NCBI GenBank assembly: GCA_016617855.1
Contig: JAECUM010006833.1
Location: forward strand, 30,995 to 94,994
Direction: 5' to 3'
From: Megalonaias nervosa
Lineage: Eukaryota; Mollusca; Bivalvia; Unionida; Unionidae
Length of the DNA stretch: 64,000 nucleotides
A model generated the notes under the pieces. That model was not told the origin of the DNA. It searched no databases and saw nothing but the letters and a program-made list of their open reading frames with translations. Positions 11,939 to 22,934 of this stretch are shown piece by piece (the first letter of the stretch is position 1; every line of letters starts with the position of its first letter). The position numbers and the translations under genes were made by a program.

Positions 11939-12595
11939 AAGAGTAAATATATTTTATTTTTTGTTTGTTTTGGGGATTTTCCTTGTATTTGCTGCCTAAA
12001 TTTGAATTGATTGCAGAAATTTCTGTAGCTTCAATAATTTTTCCACGAAAAGCATAAAGGTAACATTTCTTTTATTATACATAAGGAATGTAGCATTTAC
12101 TTAGAAATTTTCTCAGATTATATAAAACAGATTTTTAAAAGCATCAGATTTTGGAGAAACATTGAGAAACTACCACAGTACTTTTAGACTCAAACAGAAA
12201 CATAGATTTTTAAAAACAGAATTCATCAGAATTTATTAAATTTCGTATTTCCAGAATTTACAAGTTTTCAGCCTGGCAATTCATTTCAAGTAACAGTAAG
12301 ACTTCTATGATTCTAAAATTGTGGATTTCAGATACTGTTAAAAATATGGTAGGAAAAAGGAAAGAGAAGTTTTCTTTATTTAGCAAAACATGTTGATATC
12401 ATTCCAGAAAGAGATATCTTCGGTGGTAAGTTACAGTGGCGGCAAGGACCATCTGATGGCTACCTATCTGTCTCTCTTTCATGATTTGAATTTGCCACAT
12501 CTGCAATGAGGGGAATGCCCCCTTGCAGCTACTGTCGCTGCTCAATTAATCTTTTATCAACCCCATTGCATGTCAACTCTGAATTTTTATTGCAG

Positions 12596-12700
12596 CACCT
12601 GGGGATGTTCCAGAGAATTTTTACTTTTACAACTGTTATGTTTATTTTTATCGTCTCAGATCTGTGTTCCGTTACTTTTTTTTAGAAATGATGTTTCACC
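12596..12700 (+). pseudogene. Possible relic of an FN3 exon start
   Basis: After TTTTTATTGCAG (ending 12595), the phase 1 reading gives APGDVPENFYFYNC. This has the same opening pattern as the FN3-2 exon (APGSAPRNV). No Trp-containing strand or clear donor follows, so it is at best a broken duplicate and may be coincidence. Confidence 0.2.
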
Positions 12701-13309
12701 ACTCGCAGTTCTCCTTGTTTGAGCATTACTAGGAATATTTGCATCTTGCACTTGAGTTGAACTTGAATACCATATGTCAGTGCAATTTTGCGCCATGTTC
12801 GCATGCTCTGGAATGGCTTATAAACTCCATATGACTGCTACATCTGACATTAATTAGTCTCTTATTTTCAGATTTACATGACATTGTTTGATTCTCTCTG
12901 ATAAATGTTTTTGTTTCAGCTTTCTCTACTGATGCACAGATCTCTCACTAAAGATGCCATTTGATCTACCTTTAGCTTTGTCATTTTTTTCTAATCCCAT
13001 GATCTTGCACAAATCTTTCCTAATTGTTTTTCTCTCAGGCTTGTCAAAACGAATCTCTTTCTTTTGTAAAGATATTGGTTTTTTTAAAGAAAAATATATA
13101 AGATTTAATTGTAAATTTGTTGTGTGTCTCTCGAATTAAGTTTACCTGTTATGAAAAAATTAAATGTTAGAAGCAGAAATGTTTCACCTGTGAAAAGTAT
13201 TATAAATTTTGTTTTAGTACATATGTTTTACTATGAAAGGATTATTATATTAAAAAAAAATAGACATAACTGCCATAATTTTATGTACATTCATATATAA
13301 AGTACACCC

Positions 13310-13384
13310 AACTCAAAACAGCATAGAAACAGATCCACCATCCCATTGTGCGTCTGCAGATCAGTTTCTATACTGTTTCCTGGA
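13310..13384. repeat. Hairpin-derived array, first unit
   Basis: Inverted arms AACAGCATAGAAACAGATC and CAGATCAGTTTCTATACTGT resemble hairpin B of the two-hairpin MITE. The sequence ends TGTTTCCTGGA, which recurs at 13889 after a SINE insertion, so it belongs to the array that resumes there. Confidence 0.7.
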
Positions 13385-13888
13385 GGGCCTGAGTGGTCTA
13401 GAGCGCTCACAGTTACAGATCACTGCCACCTCATCTCTACATGTGTTCGAGTCTCAGTCCAGCCAATGTAGATTCCTGAGAAACCTTACAAGTAACTTCC
13501 TATTGGTCATTCTGGAGTTTTCTCAGGTTTCTACTTCACCAGTTATACCATCTACCATGTATAGCATATCTTGTGCTGAAAAATGACTCTAAATCCCAGG
13601 CTCTGAGTGGCCGAGTGGTCTAAAGCGATCACCATTCCGGATCACTGCCATCTCACCTCTGTCTGCATGGGTTCGAGTCTCAGGCTCAGCTAATGCAGGT
13701 ACGTGAGAAAGCCTGCCAGTAGCTTCTCTTGGGTCGGTGATTCTTCCCGGGGTTTTCAAGGGTTCTTCCTCCACCAGTTATACTGGCCGCCATGTATAGT
13801 CTATCTTGTGCTGAAAAATGATGTTAAACCCTACAACAACAACAACAACAACAACAACAACTCTAAATCCCATAACAACAACAACAAA
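13385..13888 (+). mobile_element. tRNA-derived SINE 1, with SINE 2 nested in its 3' end
   Basis: The head has a box A-like GAGTGGTCTAGAGCGCTCAC and box B-like TGTTCGAGTCTCAG. The body runs GTAGCTTC-type sequence, CCAGTTATACC, CATGTATAG and TATCTTGTGCTGAAAAATG. The tail is (AAC)n. The 11-bp duplication TGTTTCCTGGA flanks it at 13374-13384 and 13889-13899. A second SINE copy interrupts it at 13599-13859. Confidence 0.88.
13599..13859 (+). mobile_element. tRNA-derived SINE 2 (nested)
   Basis: It has a box A-like GTGGCCGAGTGGTCTAAAGC, box B-like GGGTTCGAGTCTC and a body like SINE 1, and ends in nine AAC/CAA units. It is flanked by the 13-bp duplication ACTCTAAATCCCA at 13586-13598 and 13860-13872. 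The head resembles Leu/Ser-type tRNA promoters, but the molecule is not a tRNA gene. Confidence 0.9.
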
Positions 13889-14390
13889 TGTTTCCTGGAA
13901 ATTCAGAGAGATTGAATATTGTAAGCCCTTGTCTGATGGTGCACAGTGAAATGGCAGATCTGAAACTATGTTTCTTGGAAATCCAGAGAGATTGAACATT
14001 GTAGAAGACCCTTATCTGCAGGTGCATGAAATGGCAGGACTATGCTAGTTCCTGGAAATCCAGTGAATATTGTGGACCCTTACCTGCAGGTGCACAATGC
14101 AGTTGCAGAGTTACACTGCATCCTAGAAGTCCAGTGAGAATGAACATTGTTGACCCTTATTGGCAGCTGCACAAAAACCAATGGCAGCACTATACTGTTC
14201 CAGGAAATCCAGTGAGACATGATATTGTAGACCCATGTCTGTAGGTGCACTATGCAGTGGCACATCAGGATCTATGTTATTTCCTGGAAACCAATAAAAA
14301 TAAACATTGTTGAACCTTATTTACAGATGCACAATACAAGGCAGATCTGGGTTGAGTGTGTTTGCAGTAGGGTGAACCTTTTACAGTGAT
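13889..14390. repeat. ~80-bp tandem array of MITE-like hairpin units
   Basis: About six diverged units each carry a TTCCTGGAAATCCAG block, a GATTGAACATTGT-like block, then CCCTTATCTGCAGGTGCA and a partly inverted GGCAGATCTG arm. Units start near 13889, 13971, 14047, 14107, 14195 and 14278. The arms resemble the hairpin arms of the dispersed MITE. Confidence 0.75.
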
Positions 14391-14479
14391 AAGTGTGGTG
14401 TTTATTTTGACCCATCTGCATCTGTTATGATTCACCCTCATGCATGTCATAGGAGGCGACTACTGTCAACAGAAGTCAG

Positions 14480-14642
14480 TGTTGGTGACTGAGTGGTTAG
14501 CATGCATGACTCACAACTGATAGAGTGTGGGTTGGAATCCTACCTTCAGGTCAGCACAGGTCAGTTATCATGATGTGTCCATGTGCAAGACAATAAATGA
14601 CTCCAAGTGTTCTTGTACCATAAAACCAAACCAAATCAAACC
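14480..14642 (+). mobile_element. SINE-like copy (AAACCAAACC tail)
   Basis: It starts with a degraded tRNA-like head (GTGACTGAGTGGTTAGCATG, then GTGTGGGTTGGAATCC). GATGTGTCCATGTGCAAG follows, and it ends ACCATAAAACCAAACCAAAT. It shares layout with 4688, 28072, 28498 and 30024. Confidence 0.6.
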
Positions 14643-14794
14643 TGACCAGAGGACTTTCGTCTTAATAATTCTGTGTGCTTATAGGAAAATCAAGGATCTC
14701 TAGTAGAAAATTGCAATAAAAAATCAAAGGTAAAAATGTCAGTAATTTATCTGTTGAACTGTTTGGATATTAGTTGTGCATGAAGTGACCTTAA

Positions 14795-15376
14795 CACATT
14801 AACCCCTAGAGGTTGTTTTCCTTTTCGTCTGAAATGAGAGTAGGAAACACATTTTGGGGGTTATTTCTGAATACATCCTAAGACATCGACCTCCAAGAGA
14901 TTTCTGGTTAACCTAATGCCTAGTTGTGTTAGAAACATCGTTTTTCATTGGCTATTTTGCCCGGGCATGCGCAGAAAGGGTTTTTTTTTTTTTTTTTTTG
15001 CTTAACAGACCCATCATTTTCATATCAAGACCACTCTTTATTCCAAATGCCCATCTTATCCTACTTTTTGCAAAGGTTCACTTGTCTGTGTGCAGTTCAG
15101 ACCGGTCTGCCTTAGATCTGAGGACACAAAATCGGATTCTGACCTCAGGCAAATTTTGGGTGGAAAAAACTCAGTTCCAAAAAATTAAGTTTTTCCCTCT
15201 GTATTTTGTAGTGCCACTAGAACATCCAGATTATTTAATATCATTGTAAAGCTACATCTGTCTACCTTTCTGTAATGCCACCCATGTTAGTGTATCATAC
15301 ATGACCTTGATGCTACAGAGCTTGGAAGTAGGCTACTAACTCCTGCCACATAAATGCGGCACCAGGGGTTAATGAG
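14795..15376. mobile_element. TTAA-flanked, piggyBac-like MITE
   Basis: TTAA at 14791-14794 and 15377-15380 bounds 582 bp. The termini are CACATTAACCCCTAG and, reversed, CTCATTAACCCCTGG. TTAA target sites are typical of the piggyBac superfamily. No transposase reading frame is present, and an oligo-T run lies near 14980-14999. The superfamily call rests on the target site and the short TIR only. Confidence 0.55.
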
Positions 15377-15877
15377 TTAACATGAATTATTTTTTCACTT
15401 AGTTGTAAATTGCACAGAGATTATGGAAACTTATAATGTTGCAAGTCAAATATTTCCACAGAAGATGTACATTTCACAGAGATAATCAAAACTTATAATG
15501 TTACAAGTCATACGTGAATATTGTAGCAATATGGAACTTTCCATCATTCCCAATCAGACCAAGGTCATCACATCAGAGGACAACACTTGGAAAAGGAAGG
15601 TGAAAGAGGCAATTGAAATATGACAGCAGAAGTCAACACTAAACAGGGATGAGGGGTTTTTGAATTACCATCCATCTACACCAGTCTTCTTGTATCATGT
15701 GACCATTAGTTGCTGATGAAATTTGTGTGATATTACCGAAAATTTCGAACACTTAAAATATTCTTGCTCTGAGTATGGGAAATTACTAATGAATATATGT
15801 ATTAATGGTTGCTGGTGTGTTTAAAAGCTTTACCCTATTGCATTCAAAACACCTGATTCCATCCTTACCTGTACACC

Positions 15878-16121
15878 TTAGGGCCCTGGATGACAGAGTG
15901 CAAGCACTCTCCTTTACTGATTACTGCCATGTCACCTCTATCCATGTGAGATCTAGTCTCAGGTTCAGCTGATGTGGGTATATGAGAAAGCTGCCAGTAG
16001 CCTTGCATGAGTCGGTGGTTGTTACCGGTGTTTTCCACGATTCTTCCACCACCAATTATACTGGCTGCCATGTATGGCCTATCTTGTGCTGAGAAATGGT
16101 GTTAAACCCCAAATAACAACA
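15878..16121 (+). mobile_element. tRNA-derived SINE (AAC tail)
   Basis: Same family as 13385 and 13599 by body blocks (GCCAGTAGCCTTGCATGAGT, TTATACTGGCTGCCATG, TATCTTGTGCTGAGAAATGG, TAACAACAAC). The 11-bp duplication ACCTGTACACC flanks it at 15867-15877 and 16122-16132. The tRNA-like head is degraded. Confidence 0.88.
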
Positions 16122-16738
16122 ACCTGTACACCAACATACTGTCTGCTTCCTTTCTCACTCTGTGGCACTCAGTAATGGCCAAACACAACCATTTTACAAC
16201 ATGTATTTAGACCAGACTATGAAAATGTACAAACTACTTCATCAAAAACTTAAGTGTACCCATAAGCAAATGATCCATTAGGGTGCCTTTTCCAGTCTGA
16301 AGGTAGGCAGTGAGTGAAGATGTTAAGAGGTAACATAAAAGATCTCAGAAATTTTTAATTCAGATCACACTTGAAAACAGTTGCAGACAACATTGACAAG
16401 AGTGATTTCAAAGGATTTCATGACATGATGGTATAGCATGGAGTGGAAAGACAAAAAACCATCAGTTTCATGGCAGAAGCATTGAATTTTGGACTTGTTT
16501 GATGAACATGATCTTAATGGCATTTGGTTCATAGCTACAAACGAGTTCAGTGAATTTAGCAAATGAATTTGATTTAGGAACCAGCCATTTAATGGGAGTG
16601 GGTTAGAGCTTGGATTTCTTTTCAGACCATGATTTTTTTCTTTTATCTCAAGATAATTTTATTTTTTCAGCTAATATTATAGAAAGAATTGGTTCTTTTT
16701 TCTTCTGTCAGTAGTTTTTTTCAGGCTACACCTCTCCC

Positions 16739-18295
16739 TCGATAACTTGCACACATCGGGGTCCAAAAACACAGACCGCATTATAAGCGAGGGCATGAGT
16801 TACCGAGGGACCTCCAAAAAACCCGCTAGACATCCAGAAAACCGCGTGGTTGGGGTTGAGGGGAGGGGGAATTGGGCTGTTTAATGGCCGAATCCTCGTT
16901 TTATAATCGAGTCGAGAAAAATCGTCAATAAAGCACTTTTTCTGATGAAGTTGTTCGTTATTATCTATATATCACATTTATTTTCAAAATGTCCAACATC
17001 TGAAAGATCGATAACATGATTGCAACTGGTTTCAACAAGCAAACACAGTATGCAAGAACATTCGTGTATTACATCACCGCTTTTTGTTTTGTTGATTAGT
17101 CTGGTTCCCGGAGTGTTGTATAATAGTATTTTACAAAGCTAGGAGTGTATGAGCAGGGAACCAAACTAACTGTTGATACACTACCAAACAAGATTCCTTT
17201 TTATCAAAAGCACGTAACATTTATTTCGTCAGACAATCGTCTATGTCGAAACTCAATTTTTGTATTTTTCAATTAGTAAAATATTCATGCCGTGATTTCA
17301 TTGCAAAAGTAATAGTGAAACTTCTTATCATGCTTGAGGATATCTCTACGTGCGAATTCAAGGATTCTCTGAAACTCGTTTTTCCCACAACAGTCCGTAT
17401 CTGTGAAACAAAGCTCATTATTTTACGAAGTACTCGTTTCGCTTGGCTGCCTTACTATCTTTAATCACATTTATGATTGAGTAGGTAATTTTTAAGTTAG
17501 TTTAATTAGATATGTACAAAATAAAATGTATCACAGTGTTCGATTGATCAACTGAAATGAGCTACCTGACATACAACCGGTGCCACTGGTTCTTAAGCAT
17601 GTAGGATTTGTATGCCTTTTGATTTTTTTTTTCAATTCCACCTGCTTTATTTGATTCAGAAGACATAATTACCATGATAATAGAAAAGGAGGCCCTCTTT
17701 TTATTTAGTGCAACAGATGCCTCCGCTAGTCCGATATCAAAACACGGTGGGCACTTAATTAGGTTCTCAGCGAAACGCTCAAGGACATAGCTGTTACAGG
17801 AGATTGACACATTTTACGTTTAATTACAAGAGGACACATTGCATTTATTATGATTACACTTAAAAGGAACTAAAAGATAGAACTAGAACACAAATTTCAA
17901 TTGATAAAAAAATTTATTTAATTGGTATTTATTTATTAAAGTACTGCCTCCACTTGGCGTGACATTTTCATTGATCGAAATGTCCTTGAATATTGTTAAT
18001 TGCGGGTTTACTAAGAATGTCGTTTGAAAAGAAAATGTAACAAATTACATGTCTTATTAAAAGTCGTTATTTCAAAATGTTGATTAAATTTCCAGGTCCT
18101 ATTTACCATTTTCGACGATAAAACGAGTGGTATATCAAGTTTCCGTTACCAATTTCGATCGCGATTTTCTTCAAGTTCAACCAATAGGGATCAGTTTTTT
18201 GGTATTTTCTGGTTTAAAAATTGGGATCCACGCCTGACCCTGCGTTATAAGCGGGTTCACGAGTTATCAGGGTGCGAGTTATCAAGGGAGTGGTG
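16739..18295. mobile_element. TA-flanked pogo/mariner-type element without transposase
   Basis: TA at 16737-16738 and 18296-18297 bounds 1557 bp. The ends are CACCTCTCCCTCGATAACTT and, reversed, CACCACTCCCTTGATAACTC. Inner blocks TTATAAGCGAGG and GCGTTATAAGCGGG are also paired. Base composition is less AT-skewed near the ends. No reading frame resembles a transposase, so it is non-autonomous or gutted. Tc1/mariner (pogo) affiliation is inferred from the TA target and TIR style. Confidence 0.75.
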
Positions 18296-19799
18296 TATTT
18301 GGCAGCCAGAAATTTTCTTCAAGACAAAATCCTAGGCCCACCCTGAAAATCAAATGGTCAGTCCCTTTGTATGAATTCATTTATTTTTGTGGATATCCAC
18401 ATTTCATGGTTTTTCAAATTATAACTTTACTTTAAGTACTTCAATTCTAGGATTGAAGAAGCAGTCTGACTGCTTCCACAAAAAGATCATTTTTCATTGG
18501 GTCTTTAAATTTGCAATTTTTAGCAAGCACAGAATCCATGAAAATTGGTTTGACTTCAAAAATAGAGATTTAACTGCATTTGTTAAAACAATTTGTAATA
18601 TTTGGTGTTTGTAAAGATAAGAGTATAGAAAATAACCAAATGTAACATAATTGAAAGAAAAGAACTTTTATGAATTCATTTTCATCAGAACAGACGTTAT
18701 TTTTTCATGTTGACTTTTATGTTGATTCTTTTATTTATGCAAGAATAATTAACTAATCGGACATACCTTCCCAACTACCTAACTACCCACCTACCTACCT
18801 ACGAGTACAATGAACAATTTTGTACTGAACGTATTGTGATACACATCACAGTATACAGCAATAATATCAAAGGGCAACAATTTAATGTTGTGGGAAGGGG
18901 ACCTGACACTTTTTGGTTTAATTTCTGTCTGTCAATAGCTGGTTCATAGCAGAATAGTACCATAATATAACCATGACATTCTTTGGAAATATGAATTATC
19001 TTCTGATAAGAGAAAAGAAAAAATTTCAGCTCAAAAGAAAATCACAGCCTTGCCCTCCTCCCAATTAAATGGCCAGTATCTAATGAATCTGTATGTGAAT
19101 GTTAATTGTTGTAAGTTGTAATTTAAAAACTAACTAAAGTGGGATTCCACTTACACTATAGCTGATACTGTGAGATACATCGTACCGACATTATTACATA
19201 GCCTATTGATAAAATCAGGAAGTGTTAATATTGAAGCCTACAATTTTCTTGTCACACTGTTGATATATTAGGCAGAGAAACTTTGAGTGGGATGCAAATG
19301 CCAGTGCAAGATATTTATCAGAGAGGGTCAGTAAACATGAAACACACTTATTCAACAAACGAGAACATATTTAGTGGACTTGAGAAATTTTGTAAAGTTC
19401 AGACACAAGTGCACTGATGAAAGTCATAGGATGATTCACAGTCTTATAAAGGAATACATATACATATGCTTAACACATTCATACACGCTAGTAAATAACT
19501 AAAACATAATGGGGTTTTGGAGGATGGTTGTAATCTCAACTTTTTCAGAATGTTGGATTTGGCCCGAATATGTTTCACAACATTCCATTTGGCCACCGAG
19601 TTGGCATGCATGACACGTGTCAAGCATGTGATTAAATGATCATAAATGTAATTTTATTTGTAACATGAACAATTAATTTGCGACAGATACAACTATTTTG
19701 AGAAAAAAGGATATATTTTTAACTATTTTGTCATGAATAATGAAAAGATGCTGCATGGAAGCTATTGGCCCATTCCCAGCATGCAGCCATGACCATAAG

Positions 19800-21760
19800 G
19801 GCCTTGGCCACACGGTAATGAGGTCGATGTTCTGAGCCATGGACCATCATCATTCTCTTATGACCTTGTCATTCAAGGGTGCATCAATAAAATAAGAGTT
19901 TGCAGCATGATGGTCTTTGATGATGATACATCAATCGTAGTGTACCTCAGAGACAAGGAGACCTACATCTATCTGTAGTGAGGTTTGAAACCCTCTTTGC
20001 AAGAGATTACCCTCAGAACTAGCCACATTTCTCATAAAAAGATATTTTGGATTATAGTGTGTACAGGAAAGGGAAGATAGTCCTCACAGAATGGTCTCTA
20101 CACCAGTCCATAGTTGATTCCCTGTTCCAGTTTGGAGAGACATCATTAGTGGATTTGTCTGTGACTAGCATTGTTTGGTTTCCCCAGTTGCCACTCAGAG
20201 GACTTTCAGCCTGAAGTGGGATCTTCTGTTCACATATACCAACCCATCCTTATGGAGCATCCAAATGGCACTTCACAAGTAAGGAACTCCACTGGTTAGT
20301 TCATTGTGTTAGCCCCTCCATGGTCTCAACAATTGTGGTTTAGTGATCTTCTTGTCTGGCTGGTCAGCCATTCCTGGATATAATCCAGAGAAAGGACCTC
20401 TTGCCATAGCACAGGTTTTCTCCCAATACAACAGCTCACAAATTCACCACAGTTTTTCCTTTGGCTTATCTAAAATGATATTGAGAAGTTGCCAAGATCT
20501 GATTCTAAGGTCTGTGATGCCAAGTGGAGAGTCTTTGGGGATTGATGCAGTAGGAAACATGTCAGTCCTAGTTGTCCTTCTATGTCCTTCTATCAGCAGT
20601 GGCTGATTTTCTTCACTTCCTTTTTTGAAGAGAAACAATTTTCAGGACTTTATCTTGCTCATTAATGCCCAAATGGATTCTCTCTTGGATCTTGCAGTCT
20701 CTAACTAAAACACTTGTGAACAATAGCGTGAAGGTTCCATTGAGAATCTAACTCTTCAGCCTGTTTTTTTGCTCTCCTTAGTGTCTACACGATGATAACA
20801 GTGAGTTTCAGTGCCTATCCATAGAGCCATTCTGTATGAGGTTCCATGGAATTAAGAGTCAGCTTCCTTCCTTTTTCTAGACAAATTTTTAGGAAACACT
20901 AGTGTCCATCAGTGCTCCAAAATTTATGTCCAGTTAGATCTTTATCCTTATATTTGGCAGCTTTTAGATGGAGCAGAAAGAGTAGGAAATGTCTTTTTCT
21001 ACCTTTTAGCGGTTTGTCTGATCTTTCAGCTTCCGCTGTTTGTGGTACATTGCATTTCCTATGAGAAGAGCTTAAGAGTCCATTCCTGAGAGGGACCTTT
21101 CAGTCATGAAATTAAACTTTGGAGGTTGAAGCCATGGAAACCTCTTGGGCCTGTCTAACTGATCAGTGTCTGGAGTATGTGATGAAAGCTGCATTTTTGT
21201 GATCACCCTCCACCTTCTCTTTTTACCTTGTTGGCTCACCAAAACAATGGTATGTTTTCTTTGGATCCAGTTGTCATGGCTCAAAAATTGACCCATGTGG
21301 ATGCCATCAGGCAGTGGTCTTCTATTCTACAGCCCAGTTGTGGGAACATCAGCCTCCCACTAAACTGACAAACTCATTTGTGCAATAACAACAAGTTTTG
21401 TTTCACTGGTATTAAAACGTATTTTTTTAGTGGGGTAAAACTAATTTAAATGATGTAATACTTACCTGTTGCTATTGCTTGATTTCCCTCATCTCATCCC
21501 ACACTGTCCTGCAAGTTAAGGTTGCGTCCTAAAATAAACAAAGGACAGTGTGCATGGGGAAGATGATCTCATGTTCTAGAATCTTCTGGTTCACTGTAAT
21601 GGAAGGATGAATTCTCATCGTAAGGTTGGGGTATTGTGTGCCTAGAAAATTACCAGCTACACAATAGCAACAGGTAAACATTACATCATTAAAATTAGTT
21701 TACCCCACCCCCACCCCAGTACATTTTTGTCAGTACTTATAATCCTCATTTTGAGAATGG
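19800..21760 (-). mobile_element. Decayed retroelement-like region (possibly DIRS-like)
   Basis: Composition differs from the surrounding intron and short open frames lie on both strands, including minus-strand frames at 21296-21072 and 20638-20444. An inverted repeat with ~45-bp arms (21432-21478 and 21662-21707, around TTACCTGTTGCTATTG) closes the right side. Inverted termini and a decayed coding body would fit a DIRS-type element. I cannot identify reverse transcriptase or recombinase motifs with certainty. Confidence 0.3.
21432..21707. repeat. Inverted repeat, ~45-bp arms
   Basis: The left arm holds GGGGTAAAACTAATTTAAAT and ACTTACCTGTTGCTATTG. The right arm holds CAATAGCAACAGGTAAAC and TTAAAATTAGTTTACCCC. 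About 184 bp lie between them. Confidence 0.85.
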
Positions 21761-22176
21761 GTCAAGTTTGTTTACACAGAAAGATAAAAGCTCATTGGGT
21801 CTTTCATTTCATGGTGTGTAGCAACATGAAAATAAATACTCCATGAAAAATAGTGGCTACACAGTATATAGTTATCAGTTCATAAAAACATACAGATGTA
21901 AACAAGTTTTCATATTTAATGATGTTTCTTGCTTACAAGTAAAATTTTATTCATATTTTCTACTTCTGCTTATGATATCCATGAAAATAGCAAGCTACAA
22001 ACAATGAAAGAGAACTCAGTTTGTTTAAAATCTTCATAAATCTGAAGAAAATGTCATATCAAAAGGTTTTTGTGTATAATGATATATCTGCCATGAAAAA
22101 AATGTAAGCAATATAATTCTGCAAATAATTTTTGGTAACTCTGTTTTTTTTTATCTTTTCACATTCCATCATTCAG

Positions 22177-22185
22177 GCAGACCAG
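22177..22185 (+). other. Candidate 9-nt microexon
   Basis: A long pyrimidine tract (22142-22170) ends in TTCAG at 22172-22176. Then comes GCAGACCAG and a consensus GTAAGC donor at 22186. In the phase 1 setting of this intron it would add Gly-Arg-Pro between FN3-2 and FN3-3 without changing frame. Alternatively it could be a recursive splice site (CCAG|GTAAG) in an 18.7-kb intron. Neither is proven. Confidence 0.35.
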
Positions 22186-22253
22186 GTAAGCCAAGTACAT
22201 AGTTACATTGATATCTTCATAATCTCTTGCAGCATTCATTGTATTTACAAGTA

Positions 22254-22440
22254 CTGTCTATACTTGTTTACAAGTCCAACTGCAAAATTTGTAGACCTAG
22301 ATCTGACATCACATAATACACTGGCAGATCTGTGTCTGTGCACTTTGTTAGAAGTAATCATTGGAACAAGCAACTTTGATGCTGATCTGTTGATGCATTA
22401 TGTGCTGGCCTATGAGGGTCTATGATTTTTGTAGTTGGAC
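22254..22440 (+). mobile_element. Two-hairpin MITE, copy lacking its 3' TIR
   Basis: The 5' end is CTGTCTATACTTGTTTACAA. Hairpin A is intact, with AGATCTGACATC and CAGATCTGTGTCTGTGCA. Hairpin B is decayed, and the sequence stops at TAGTTGGAC. Confidence 0.75.
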
Positions 22441-22722
22441 CCAACTTGCCAGAAAACATAATACAATATTCAGATGTACATTTTGTCAGTGAGATATTAA
22501 TATCTCTATCAGTTGTCATTGAACATTTATATTGAGAAATGTGGTAAGCCAAGTGAGATAGAAAATCAAAACCAGCACGGTATAATTTCTGGAATTTTAT
22601 GTGAATAATTCGTACATGATGTTTTATTTTATCACATCTAATTTAGGATCATTAAGTGTTCTTTTCAAATGGTCAGAAAAGATTTATATAAAAAGTGTTC
22701 TTTGATTTTGATGCATTACATA

Positions 22723-22934
22723 CTGTATGTTTGGTTATAAGTCTGGTTCAACTGCAAACAGTATAAACCCCCGTATCTGCCATTGCATAATGTGCCAGAA
22801 GATCCCAGAGTCCTTGTTGTTTGTTCTGCTGATTACTCCAGATAAACTTCAGTGACTCGGATCTGCTGGCAGATTATGTTATGGCAGATCTGGGTCTGAG
22901 GTGTTGGACTGTACTTATAAGTGAGTAACGACAG
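22723..22934 (-). mobile_element. Two-hairpin MITE (reverse)
   Basis: A TA-flanked copy with eroded hairpin B first and hairpin A second (CGGATCTGCTGGC and GGCAGATCTGGGTCTG). It ends TTATAAGTGAGTAACGACAG. Confidence 0.8.

Noticed and set aside
14926..15249. 107-residue plus-strand protein with a poly-Phe stretch
   Set aside because: The Phe run comes from an oligo-T tract, and the frame lies inside the TTAA-flanked MITE.
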